36,941 nucleotides of DNA, taken from the NCBI GenBank assembly GCA_963973975.1, contig CAXBCF010000026.1, positions 1-36,941 of the forward strand, read 5' to 3'. The notes below the pieces were generated by a model that searched no databases, was not told the DNA's origin, and worked only from the letters and a program-made list of their open reading frames with translations. The DNA is from UBA1494_A sp963973975. Its GTDB lineage: Bacteria; Bacteroidota; Bacteroidia; Flavobacteriales_E; Vicingaceae. Both the position numbers and the translations under genes were made by a program. Shown here piece after piece: positions 23,192 to 30,473 of this stretch (within the stretch, counting starts at the first letter, position 1; each line of letters starts with the position of its first letter).

Positions 23192-24850
23192 TTGAATTTA
23201 ATCAAACTTTTACTTATAGAAAGCTCTGAAAATGATGCACTTGTTATTGCAGATTACCTAGATAACTCAAAAACAAACGAATATGAAATCACGCATCTGA
23301 ATTCATTAGAGGATGCTACGGATTTTTTAACTGAAAACTGGGTCGATATCATTTTAATTAATCTTTTCCTTCCTGATAGTTTTGGAATTCACACCTTTAA
23401 TCAACTCTTTCGAAAATTTCCAAACATCCCATTTCTTATTCTGACAGAAATTAAAGACCATTTAATAGGAATCAATTCCGTAAAGCAGGGAGCTCAAGAT
23501 TTTTTAATCAAGAGCGAACTCAATGCCAACAACCTTTCCAAGTCTATTAACTATGCGATAGAAAGAAAAAAAACAGAAGAAGAGTTAAGAAAAAGCGAAG
23601 AAAAATACAGAGAGCTTTTTGAACGATCAAAAGATGCAATTTATATTTCTACAATAGACGGTGAGTTTATAGAAATCAACCCTGCAGGTCTCTCGCTTTT
23701 TGGTTACGAAATTGGAGATTTTCAGACACTAAAAGTTCGAGATTTATATGTTAACAGTGAGGATCGTGAAATATTAAAAGCTGTTCTAGCCGAAAAAGGT
23801 GAAGTGAAAGACTTTGAAGTATTACTCTACAAAAAGGGAAGAAAAGATCGAATATTTTGTCTACTTAGCACCATGGTTATTCACAGTGAAGACAATCAGA
23901 TTATCGGTTACCAAGGAATTATAAGAGACATTACAGAGAAAAAGAAAAATGATGAATTGCTTCTCAAAACCTTGGCCGACTTAGACCACGCCAACAAAGA
24001 ACTAAAAACTTTAAACACTCGATTAGAAGATTTAGTTGAAATTAGAACCGAACAATTACAAAAAGAAAAAAATAGAGTTGAAAACCAACATAAAGAGATT
24101 AAAGAAAGTATCCAATATGCTAAACGAATTCAAGCATCAATTCTACCTCCTCTAAAGGTTTTCAAGCAGGTATTTGACGATTCCTTTATTTTTTATGAGC
24201 CTAAGGACGTTGTAAGTGGCGACTTTTATTGGTTCGAAAGACATAAAAACAAGTCCTTGTTTGCCATAGTAGATTGTACAGGACATGGAGTTCCAGGTGC
24301 TTTTATGTCAATAATTGGCTATACACAACTTAGTGAAATTGTTAGTGACCACCACTTAACTACCCCCGGTGTTGTGCTCAAAGAATTAGACAAGCGTGTT
24401 AGAATTGCTTTAAATCAAAATGCTGCAGGTGAAAAAAACAGCAATGATGGAATGGAATTGGGATTAATTACTTATTACGAAGATCAACAAAAGATTGAGT
24501 TTTCTGGTGCCATGCGACCACTTTACATGGTAAAAAATGGCGATCTACATGTTGTAAAAGGAAATAAATTCTCTATTGGCGGCAGCACATACTTAAAAAA
24601 GGAGTTTCTAACCACAAGAATCAATGTTGAAAAAGGCGATTGTTTCTACCTTTTCTCAGATGGCTATGCTGACCAGTTTGGAGGACCTAAAGGTAAAAAA
24701 TTCATGACCAAACATGTAGGAGAAATGTTACAAGGAATTTCTCACTTACCCATGAGCGAACAAGGTAGAATTGTCAAGAAAACAATTCAAGATTGGATGA
24801 AAGGGAACGACCAAATAGATGATATTTTGATGGCCGGAATAAAGTTTTAA
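23192..24850 (+). CDS. Receiver-PAS-SpoIIE/PP2C phosphatase with degenerate receiver
   Basis: 552 residues: receiver-like domain (1-122), PAS (about 138-250), coiled coil (about 255-310), and a SpoIIE-type PP2C Ser/Thr phosphatase (about 325-552). The phosphatase metal-binding motifs are present: SGDFYW, VDCTGHGVPGAFMS, NDGMELGL, FSDGYADQFGG and the final DDILMAGI. The receiver keeps Thr85 and Lys107, but the phosphoacceptor position is Asn57 (LINLFLPD) and the first acidic pair is reduced to Glu10-Ser. Ordinary Asp phosphorylation is therefore unlikely. The start is TTG; no upstream in-frame ATG is near. It overlaps the convergent hpt-adk gene by 4 nt. Confidence 0.9.
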   Translation: MNLIKLLLIESSENDALVIADYLDNSKTNEYEITHLNSLEDATDFLTENWVDIILINLFLPDSFGIHTFNQLFRKFPNIPFLILTEIKDHLIGINSVKQGAQDFLIKSELNANNLSKSINYAIERKKTEEELRKSEEKYRELFERSKDAIYISTIDGEFIEINPAGLSLFGYEIGDFQTLKVRDLYVNSEDREILKAVLAEKGEVKDFEVLLYKKGRKDRIFCLLSTMVIHSEDNQIIGYQGIIRDITEKKKNDELLLKTLADLDHANKELKTLNTRLEDLVEIRTEQLQKEKNRVENQHKEIKESIQYAKRIQASILPPLKVFKQVFDDSFIFYEPKDVVSGDFYWFERHKNKSLFAIVDCTGHGVPGAFMSIIGYTQLSEIVSDHHLTTPGVVLKELDKRVRIALNQNAAGEKNSNDGMELGLITYYEDQQKIEFSGAMRPLYMVKNGDLHVVKGNKFSIGGSTYLKKEFLTTRINVEKGDCFYLFSDGYADQFGGPKGKKFMTKHVGEMLQGISHLPMSEQGRIVKKTIQDWMKGNDQIDDILMAGIKF

Positions 24851-25977
24851 GCCTTTAAGATATCCTTTAGACGTTCGAATACTTCATCAACACTTCCCAC
24901 TCCTGAAATAGAATGGTATTTATTTTGTTGATCGTAGAAGTTTTTTAAGGGAGCGGTTTTCTTGTTGTAAGTCATGATTCGATTAAAAATAACTGATTCA
25001 TTTTTATCATCATCCCTTCCTGCTTCTTTCCCTCTTTTAATTATTCGATCTACTAACTCTTCATCATCCACCTCTAAAGACAACATAAAATCAATTTCTT
25101 GATTGTGCTTGTGCAATAAATTATCAAGCGCTACTGCTTGGTCAATTGTTCTTGGAAAACCATCGAAAATAATACCTTTAGTTGATTCATTTTTCTTAAT
25201 ACACCTGTCAATCATGTTGATGACAACCTCGTCTGGTACTAATTCTCCTTTGTCCATAAAAGATTTTGCTTTCAGTCCAAGTTCAGTTCCTTCTTTGATT
25301 TCGTTTCTCAGAATATCTCCTGTAGAAAGGTGTGTTAAGCCAAAAACCTCTTTCAAATTTATGGCCTGTGTTCCTTTACCTGCTCCTGGAGGGCCAAATA
25401 ATACTAAATTCAACATTGTTGTATCGTTTTTTAAATTTTCTTCGCCCGAAAGTACATATAAATCATTTAAGTTTCTTCCAAAACCATTGTAATCCAATCC
25501 AAAGCCAACTACAAAATCAGATTTTATTTCAAGAGCAATAAAGTCAACTTTCAAGTTTTTCTTGTACATATCAGGTTTGAAAAACAAGGTAGCAATAGAA
25601 ACTGATGAAGCACCCATGCCTGAAATAATTTCATTTACCGACTCAATTGTGTTTCCTGTATCAATAATATCTTCCAAAATAATGACATCTTTGTCCTTTA
25701 CATTTTGATCCATACCAAGCAACTGTCTTACATTTCCAGTACTTTTTGTACCCTGATAAGACGCAACTTTCACAAATGATATTTCACAATTAATATCTAC
25801 CCGCTTAATTAATTCAGCTGCAAAAAGAAAGGAACCATTGAGAACACCTATAAATACAGGTTCTTTGCCTCTATATTTGTGATTAATTTGTTCTGCTAGA
25901 CCCGAAATAGCACTTTCAATTTGATCATTTGTGATATATGGTTCAAATATTTTGTCGAGAATTTTTATTCGGTTCAA
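24847..25977 (-). CDS. adk: Hypoxanthine phosphoribosyltransferase-adenylate kinase fusion
   Basis: 376 residues with two enzymes in one chain. Residues 1-180 are a hypoxanthine-type PRTase, with PRPP loop VIILEDIIDTGNT (98-110), GVLNGSF near residue 44, and VVGFGLDYNGFGRNL. Residues 188-376 are adenylate kinase, with P-loop GPPGAGKG (195-202), STGDILRNEI, FDGFPRT, and a short lid (RGKEAGRDDDKNE) without zinc cysteines. Salvage of hypoxanthine to IMP is thus coupled to AMP/ADP/ATP balance. Met188 could allow separate adk expression. Similar fusions occur in Bacteroidota. It lies near obg, which normally follows adk in this phylum, and is divergent from purK. Confidence 0.93.
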   Translation of the reverse strand: MNRIKILDKIFEPYITNDQIESAISGLAEQINHKYRGKEPVFIGVLNGSFLFAAELIKRVDINCEISFVKVASYQGTKSTGNVRQLLGMDQNVKDKDVIILEDIIDTGNTIESVNEIISGMGASSVSIATLFFKPDMYKKNLKVDFIALEIKSDFVVGFGLDYNGFGRNLNDLYVLSGEENLKNDTTMLNLVLFGPPGAGKGTQAINLKEVFGLTHLSTGDILRNEIKEGTELGLKAKSFMDKGELVPDEVVINMIDRCIKKNESTKGIIFDGFPRTIDQAVALDNLLHKHNQEIDFMLSLEVDDEELVDRIIKRGKEAGRDDDKNESVIFNRIMTYNKKTAPLKNFYDQQNKYHSISGVGSVDEVFERLKDILKA

Positions 25978-26006
25978 GGTTAATAGATTTTGATTTTTAA
26001 AGTGGG

Positions 26007-26014
26007 CAAATGTA
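26007..26014 (-). promoter_or_regulatory. -7 box of hpt-adk
   Basis: The minus strand reads TACATTTG, an exact match, 29 nt before the ATG at 25977. Confidence 0.45.
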
Positions 26015-26071
26015 GGAATTAATCTAGTTTCAAATTGTTGAAATGTGGCTTAATCTCTGGTTATTTCCTTT

Positions 26072-26079
26072 TATCTTTG
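26072..26079 (+). promoter_or_regulatory. -7 box of purK-purE
   Basis: TATCTTTG, an exact TAnnTTTG match, 25 nt before the purK ATG. No good -33 TTG at 18-20 nt was seen. Confidence 0.5.
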
Positions 26080-26104
26080 TGGCTATAAAAAAAGATTTTT
26101 TTCA

Positions 26105-27250
26105 ATGGCAAACATTCATACAAGCGAATACAAAATTGGAATTTTAGGCGGCGGACAGCTAGGTAGAATGAGCCTTCAGGAGGCATACAATCTCAATTTG
26201 AACATAGCTATTTTAGACCCTTCTGAAAATGCTCCTTGTAAAACACTCGCCAATAAATTCACAATTGGAAGTCTTCAAAGTTTTAAGGATGTTTATGATT
26301 TTGGGAAAGACAAAAATCTTGTAAGCATTGAATTTGAAAATGTGAATGTGGAAGCATTGGAAAAATTAGAACAAGAAGGGGTAAAAGTATTTCCTCAACC
26401 TAAAGTTCTTAGAATTATCCAAGACAAAGGATTACAAAAGCAATTTTATGCAGAAAATAAACTACCAACTTCCCCATTCCAACTAATTAATAATAAATCA
26501 GAAATTTCTGATGCGAAGGTCAACTTTCCTGTTTTTCAAAAGTTGAGAACTTCAGGATATGATGGTTACGGAGTGCAAAAGATAAATAATGTTGAAGACT
26601 TAGAAAAAGCTTTTGACCAAGCATCTGTCTTGGAAGAAGCAGTAGATTTAGAAAAAGAATTATCGGTAATAGTTGCGCGCAATGAAAACGGAGAAATCAA
26701 ACACTTCCCTTTGGTTGAATTGGAGTTTAATCCCATTGCCAATATGGTTGAGTTTTTATTTTCTCCTGCAGCAGTTTCTTCATCTATTGAAGAAAAGGCC
26801 TACGAATTGGCAAGAACTGTAATCGAAAAATTAGACATGGTTGGTCTTCTAGCAGTAGAATTATTTCTGAATAAAAAAGGAGAGTTATTGATTAATGAAA
26901 TTGCCCCAAGAGCTCACAATAGTGGCCATCAAAGCATTGAAGGCAACTACACCTCTCAATTTGCACAACATTTGAGAGCAATTTTAAATTTACCTTTGGG
27001 CGATACTTCAATTGTTATGCCCTCTGTAATGGTCAACCTTTTGGGAGATGAAAAAGCAAATGGAGCAGCACATTATCAAGGAATGGAAAGTATTTTAGCA
27101 ATGAAGGGTGTTTATCCTCACCTTTACGGAAAAGAAATGGTTAAGCCATTTAGAAAAATGGGTCACATTACCATTATCAATGAAGATTTAAATGAAGCTA
27201 AAACAATTGCTCGACGCATAAAAGAAACAGTTAAAGTAATTTCAAAATAA
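26105..27250 (+). CDS. purK: N5-carboxyaminoimidazole ribonucleotide synthase
   Basis: ATP-grasp enzyme that carboxylates AIR to N5-CAIR in purine synthesis. 381 residues. The N-terminal GILGGGQLGRMSLQEA nucleotide-binding start is diagnostic. It also shows VSIEFENVNVEALE, DKGLQKQF, the ATP-grasp part LRTSGYDGYGVQ, LEKELSVIVARN and the C-terminal EIAPRAHNSGHQSIEG. It is followed 7 nt later by purE, and PurE rearranges its product to CAIR. The gene is divergent from hpt-adk, so salvage and de novo purine genes share one intergenic region of 127 nt. Confidence 0.96.
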   Translation: MANIHTSEYKIGILGGGQLGRMSLQEAYNLNLNIAILDPSENAPCKTLANKFTIGSLQSFKDVYDFGKDKNLVSIEFENVNVEALEKLEQEGVKVFPQPKVLRIIQDKGLQKQFYAENKLPTSPFQLINNKSEISDAKVNFPVFQKLRTSGYDGYGVQKINNVEDLEKAFDQASVLEEAVDLEKELSVIVARNENGEIKHFPLVELEFNPIANMVEFLFSPAAVSSSIEEKAYELARTVIEKLDMVGLLAVELFLNKKGELLINEIAPRAHNSGHQSIEGNYTSQFAQHLRAILNLPLGDTSIVMPSVMVNLLGDEKANGAAHYQGMESILAMKGVYPHLYGKEMVKPFRKMGHITIINEDLNEAKTIARRIKETVKVISK

Positions 27251-27257
27251 AACGATT

Positions 27258-27743
27258 ATGAGTAAAATAGGAATCATAATGGGCAGTAGCTCAGACTTGA
27301 AAATAATGCAAGAAGCAGCTGATTTTCTAACAAGCCAAGCCATTGAATTTGAATTATCAATCGTTTCTGCACACCGCACTCCTGAAAAAATGTTGGAATA
27401 TGCTAAAACTGCAAAAAATAGAGGATTAAAAGTAATTATTGCAGGTGCGGGAGGTGCAGCTCATTTACCGGGGATGGTAGCAGCTTCTACAAGTTTACCT
27501 GTAATTGGAGTTCCAATTAAATCAAGCAATTCTATAGATGGTTGGGATTCTGTTTTGTCCATTTTACAAATGCCAGGAGGGGTTCCTGTTGCGACTGTTG
27601 CCTTAAACGGAGCAAAAAATGCAGGTATTTTAGCTGCACAAATTTTAGGAACAGCAGATGAAAATATTGCTAAAAAGATGGAAGTGTATAAACAAGAATT
27701 AATTGAAAAGGTGGCTGAAATGAATCAGCAATTGGAAAAATAG
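27258..27743 (+). CDS. purE: N5-CAIR mutase
   Basis: Class I PurE, which converts N5-CAIR to CAIR. 161 residues of the usual length. Motifs: MGSSSDLKIM (substrate phosphate binding), VSAHRTPEKM (catalytic His), AGAGGAAHLPGMVA and GVPIKSSNSIDGWDSVLSILQMPGGVPVATVALNGAKNAG. It is 7 nt after purK and 7 nt before the PLP enzyme gene, so the three form a tight transcription unit. Confidence 0.97.
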   Translation: MSKIGIIMGSSSDLKIMQEAADFLTSQAIEFELSIVSAHRTPEKMLEYAKTAKNRGLKVIIAGAGGAAHLPGMVAASTSLPVIGVPIKSSNSIDGWDSVLSILQMPGGVPVATVALNGAKNAGILAAQILGTADENIAKKMEVYKQELIEKVAEMNQQLEK

Positions 27744-27750
27744 TTTCACA

Positions 27751-28722
27751 ATGCCAAACTTTTCTATTTCTAAAAATGATTTGATTGATGCTCATCAGCG
27801 CATTGAACCTTATATTCATAGAACTCCAATTTTAACCTGTGCAGCTATTGATGAATTAGCGAATTGTAGCATATTTTTTAAATGTGAAAATTTTCAGAAA
27901 ATTGGGGCTTTTAAAATGCGTGGAGCCACCAATGCCTTGCTCCAATTAAATCAAAGTCAGCTCCAAAATGGAGTAACTACCCACTCTTCAGGAAATCATG
28001 CTCAAGCAGTAGCAAAAGCGGCACAAATGCTGGGAGTAAAAGCCTTTATTGTAATGCCGAAAACAGCTCCTAAAGTTAAAATTGCTGCAGTTGAAGCTTA
28101 TGGAGGTAAGATTACATTTTGTGAACCAACACTTGCTGCTAGAGAAGATGAAGTAGCTAAACTAATAGAGAAAACTGGTGCAGAATTTATTCCACCTTAT
28201 GACGATGCAAAGGTAATTGCAGGACAAGCGAGCGCTGCAAAGGAATTGATTGAAGAACATAAAGACCTTGATGCAATTATTTGTCCTGTTGGTGGTGGTG
28301 GTTTACTTGCTGGAACAATTTTAAGCGCTCATTATTTCAGTCCTATGACAAAAGTATATGCAGGAGAACCTGAAGGTGCCGATGATGCTTATCAATCTTT
28401 TCTTCAAAAGAAACTGATTCCACAAAAAGAACCTAAATCAATCGCTGATGGATTGCTAACTTCTCTAGGAAAACAAAATTTTGAAATTATTTTAGAAGGT
28501 GCTAATGCAATTTTTACGGTCAATGATTCTGAACTATTAGCTGCTATGCGTTTGATTTGGGAGCGGATGAAAATAATTATTGAACCCTCTTGTGCTGTTC
28601 CTTTTGCAGCTGTTTTAAAAAATAAAGCACTTTTCGAAAATAAGAAAATAGGAATAATTCTAAGTGGAGGGAATGTTGATTTAGAGCATTATTTCAAACA
28701 ACTTAATTCAATTTCGTTTTAA
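27751..28722 (+). CDS. PLP-dependent serine/threonine dehydratase-like enzyme
   Basis: Fold-type II PLP enzyme of the serine racemase / threonine dehydratase / threo-3-hydroxyaspartate dehydratase group. 323 residues. It has FKCENFQKIGAFKMRGA with the Schiff-base Lys, SSGNHAQAVA, the glycine-rich PVGGGGLLAGT that binds the PLP phosphate, and the C-terminal IEPSCAVPFAA and ILSGGNVDL. It lacks the ACT regulatory domain of biosynthetic IlvA, so it is probably catabolic or a racemase/dehydratase. Substrate cannot be fixed. It follows purE by 7 nt; the functional link to purine synthesis is not clear. Its 3' end overlaps the convergent DUF4442 gene by 20 nt. Confidence 0.9.
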   Translation: MPNFSISKNDLIDAHQRIEPYIHRTPILTCAAIDELANCSIFFKCENFQKIGAFKMRGATNALLQLNQSQLQNGVTTHSSGNHAQAVAKAAQMLGVKAFIVMPKTAPKVKIAAVEAYGGKITFCEPTLAAREDEVAKLIEKTGAEFIPPYDDAKVIAGQASAAKELIEEHKDLDAIICPVGGGGLLAGTILSAHYFSPMTKVYAGEPEGADDAYQSFLQKKLIPQKEPKSIADGLLTSLGKQNFEIILEGANAIFTVNDSELLAAMRLIWERMKIIIEPSCAVPFAAVLKNKALFENKKIGIILSGGNVDLEHYFKQLNSISF

Positions 28723-29212
28723 CTTTGTTCCAGGTTTTTAACTGCCAATTCGTTTTTGCTGTACAGAGTAAATTTCCCTCTAAATCATAGCAATAAATGT
28801 CACAAACAGTAAAAACTTCTCCATTTTCAAGCAAAGGCTTTCTTATTTCATTTTCAAATTTTGTTTCATCAATTGAAAAACTGGCAATTGCAGCAGTTTT
28901 ACCTTGGTAGTGAAATTCTACCTCAAAAGATTTCATGATAATTCTATAGTCTTTAAATCCTAATTTATACAATAAAAGTAAGCCTGAGGAAAACTCTGAA
29001 GCTGTTGCCAAAACACAGGCATGAAGCCCTTTTAAATGATTTAAATTCTTTCGCTTGTATGGAATGGTAACTTTAATTTCCCAGTCTGATAATTCTTTTA
29101 CTTTTAAATCGTGCGGATGATTGAATGGAATGTACCGCTGAAGTAAAAAATTCAGTTTCCATCGACCAAAGCGAGACTTTTTTGCTTGCTCAAAAAGTTG
29201 TTCAAAATTCAT
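28703..29212 (-). CDS. DUF4442 hotdog-fold protein
   Basis: About 169 residues from the ATG at 29212 (MNFEQLFEQAKKSRFG). An upstream in-frame TTG at 29236 would add eight residues and seems less likely. The fold is a single hotdog thioesterase-like domain of the DUF4442 family: IKVTIPYKRKNLNHLKGLHACVLATASEF and the following SSGLLLLYKLG, with a helix carrying the active-site-like region, and late strands FEVEFHYQGKTAAIASF. Substrates of this family are unknown; acyl-CoA or acyl-ACP hydrolysis is possible. It is divergent from the DksA-like gene with start codons almost touching, and its stop overlaps the dehydratase gene. Confidence 0.82.
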   Translation of the reverse strand: MNFEQLFEQAKKSRFGRWKLNFLLQRYIPFNHPHDLKVKELSDWEIKVTIPYKRKNLNHLKGLHACVLATASEFSSGLLLLYKLGFKDYRIIMKSFEVEFHYQGKTAAIASFSIDETKFENEIRKPLLENGEVFTVCDIYCYDLEGNLLCTAKTNWQLKTWNKVKTKLN

Positions 29213-29246
29213 TATGTTTGGGTTTGATCCCACCAAAGCTAATGAA

Positions 29247-29567
29247 ATGAATCAAGCTGAGCGAGAAATTCTAAATAAGAAAATTCAAAATGAACTAAAA
29301 ACATTGGAAGTTGAAATTGGCGAACTAAAAGAAAATATAAAGCCTATAGCTCCAGAAAATGCCATTGGTAGAATTAGTAGAATGGATGCGATCAACAATA
29401 AAAGTGTAAATGAAGCTGCACTAAGAAAAGCTGAAATTCGATTCGAAGCATTAAAAAATGCCTTACTTTCAATTAACGACAAAGAGTTTGGTATTTGTGC
29501 CAGGTGTGGTGAAGAAATCCTAATGGGCAGGCTACTGTTGCGTCCACAAAGTAGATCATGTGTATAA
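29247..29567 (+). CDS. DksA/TraR-type zinc-finger protein, truncated at the last cysteine
   Basis: About 106 residues from the ATG at 29247 (MNQAEREIL); an earlier in-frame ATG at 29214 touches the divergent DUF4442 start. The N-terminal part is a coiled coil (about 1-70), then FGICARCGEEI...RLLLRPQSRSCV. The family zinc finger is C-x2-C-x17-C-x2-C. Here the protein stops two residues before the fourth Cys: the codons are TGT GTA TAA TGT, so a TAA lies where the last x residue should be and a Cys codon follows immediately. This looks like a nonsense change removing one zinc ligand, or a real three-Cys variant. The family modulates RNA polymerase with ppGpp or acts in envelope stress. Confidence 0.8.
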   Translation: MNQAEREILNKKIQNELKTLEVEIGELKENIKPIAPENAIGRISRMDAINNKSVNEAALRKAEIRFEALKNALLSINDKEFGICARCGEEILMGRLLLRPQSRSCV

Positions 29568-29624
29568 TGTGCTCATTAACAACAATTAACCCGACATATT
29601 TTAGGCATTTGGCTTTCGAAAACT

Positions 29625-29632
29625 TACTTTTG
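29625..29632 (+). promoter_or_regulatory. -7 box of the FKBP gene
   Basis: TACTTTTG, an exact TAnnTTTG match 41 nt before the ATG. The leader then holds a short AT run (29643-29655). Confidence 0.45.
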
Positions 29633-29673
29633 AACTTAATTCATATATATATATAAATTTAAAAGACACAACT

Positions 29674-30102
29674 ATGTCTACAGCAACAAAAGGAAATACA
29701 GTTAAAGTTCATTACACAGGAACTTTAGAAGATAAAACAGTTTTTGATTCATCTAGAGAAAGAGAGCCATTAGAGTTTACAGTTGGTGCAGGCCAAATGA
29801 TTGAGGGTTTTGATGTTGCCGTTGAAGGCATGAAGATCGGTGAATCAAAGCAAGTAACCATTCCAAGTGATAAAGCATACGGACCTAAAAGAGAAGATGC
29901 AATGATTACTGTACCAAAGACACAACTTCCTGAAGGAATGACTCCAGTACCTGGAATGCAATTGGAAGCAACACAGCAAGACGGTAAAAAACAAGTCCTT
30001 GTTGTTGCAGATGTGAAAGAGGAAGAAGTGGTTTTAGATGCCAATCATCCTTTAGCAGGAAAAGATTTAACTTTCGAGATAGAGTTAGTAGAAGTTAAGT
30101 AA
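29674..30102 (+). CDS. FKBP-type peptidyl-prolyl isomerase, SlyD-like
   Basis: 142 residues. Motifs VKVHYTGTLEDKTVFDSS, PLEFTVGAGQMIEGFDVAVEGMKIGESKQV and the insert in flap (IF) region of about 60 residues (AYGPKREDAMITVPKTQL... to HPLAGKDLTFEIELVEV) are those of SlyD-like FKBPs, which isomerise proline bonds and act as chaperones. The His/Cys-rich metal tail of E. coli SlyD is absent. No signal peptide, so cytosolic. It has its own promoter and a strong terminator. Confidence 0.95.
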   Translation: MSTATKGNTVKVHYTGTLEDKTVFDSSREREPLEFTVGAGQMIEGFDVAVEGMKIGESKQVTIPSDKAYGPKREDAMITVPKTQLPEGMTPVPGMQLEATQQDGKKQVLVVADVKEEEVVLDANHPLAGKDLTFEIELVEVK

Positions 30103-30123
30103 GATTTTATCTTCTTTCTCAAG

Positions 30124-30156
30124 AAAAAAACTCCCAAGATTTTGGGAGTTTTTTTT
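30124..30156. terminator. Bidirectional terminator of FKBP and Arc-like genes
   Basis: Stem CTCCCAA/TTGGGAG with 4-nt loop GATT, extended by A7 on the left and T8 on the right. It terminates both the plus FKBP gene and the minus Arc-like gene ending at 30155. Confidence 0.9.
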
Positions 30157-30316
30157 ATTCTTTTTTTTCTTTCAAACGATTTCTTTCTTTAAGTGCATTG
30201 GTAATAATCCACTCTAATTGACCATTCGTACTTCGAAATTCGTCTGCAGCCCACTTCTCCACAGCTTTCAAAATATCTTCATTTAAGCGCAATGCAAATG
30301 CTTTTTTTTTTGCCAC
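30155..30316 (-). CDS. Arc-family ribbon-helix-helix-like DNA-binding protein
   Basis: 53 residues from a GTG at 30316 (MAKKKAFALRLNEDILKAV); an upstream ATG at 30385 lies within the coding region of the preceding 49-aa gene and would make a longer, non-family N-terminus, so I prefer the GTG. The KAFALRLNEDILKAVEKWAADEFRSTNGQLEWIITNAL core is the pattern of small Arc-like proteins that sit after SPFH genes. The first strand and two helices are RHH-like. It is the third gene of SPFH - 49-aa - Arc-like. It may regulate this operon through the palindrome at 31342-31360, which is inferred. Confidence 0.85.
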   Translation of the reverse strand: MAKKKAFALRLNEDILKAVEKWAADEFRSTNGQLEWIITNALKERNRLKEKKE

Positions 30317-30321
30317 TAGGA

Positions 30322-30471
30322 TTATACTTTTTCCATCAAGACAACTATTTGAGTTCCTTGATGACTGATTGAAATAGCTTTCCACCCTTGAAAAGCCAAT
30401 TGATTAATGCCTTCTTCGAATTTTGTTTGACTCTCGAAAACACCCTTTTTTATGATTTTATATTTTTCCAT
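30322..30471 (-). CDS. 49-aa DUF4177-like protein
   Basis: A small gene between the SPFH and Arc-like genes: MEKYKIIKKGVFES..., ending in VVLMEKV. The pattern of an N-terminal beta strand, a helix (KFEEGINQLAFQGWKAI) and C-terminal strands resembles DUF4177-type proteins. It starts 2 nt after the SPFH stop and ends 5 nt before the GTG of the Arc-like gene. The close packing, intact frame and conserved-looking Gly-Trp-Lys in the helix end support a real gene. Function unknown. Confidence 0.8.
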   Translation of the reverse strand: MEKYKIIKKGVFESQTKFEEGINQLAFQGWKAISISHQGTQIVVLMEKV

Positions 30472-30473
30472 GA

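Noticed and set aside
29643..29655. AT dinucleotide run as a phase-variation site
   Set aside because: Only about six units and located in the leader of an FKBP gene; too short to support the idea.
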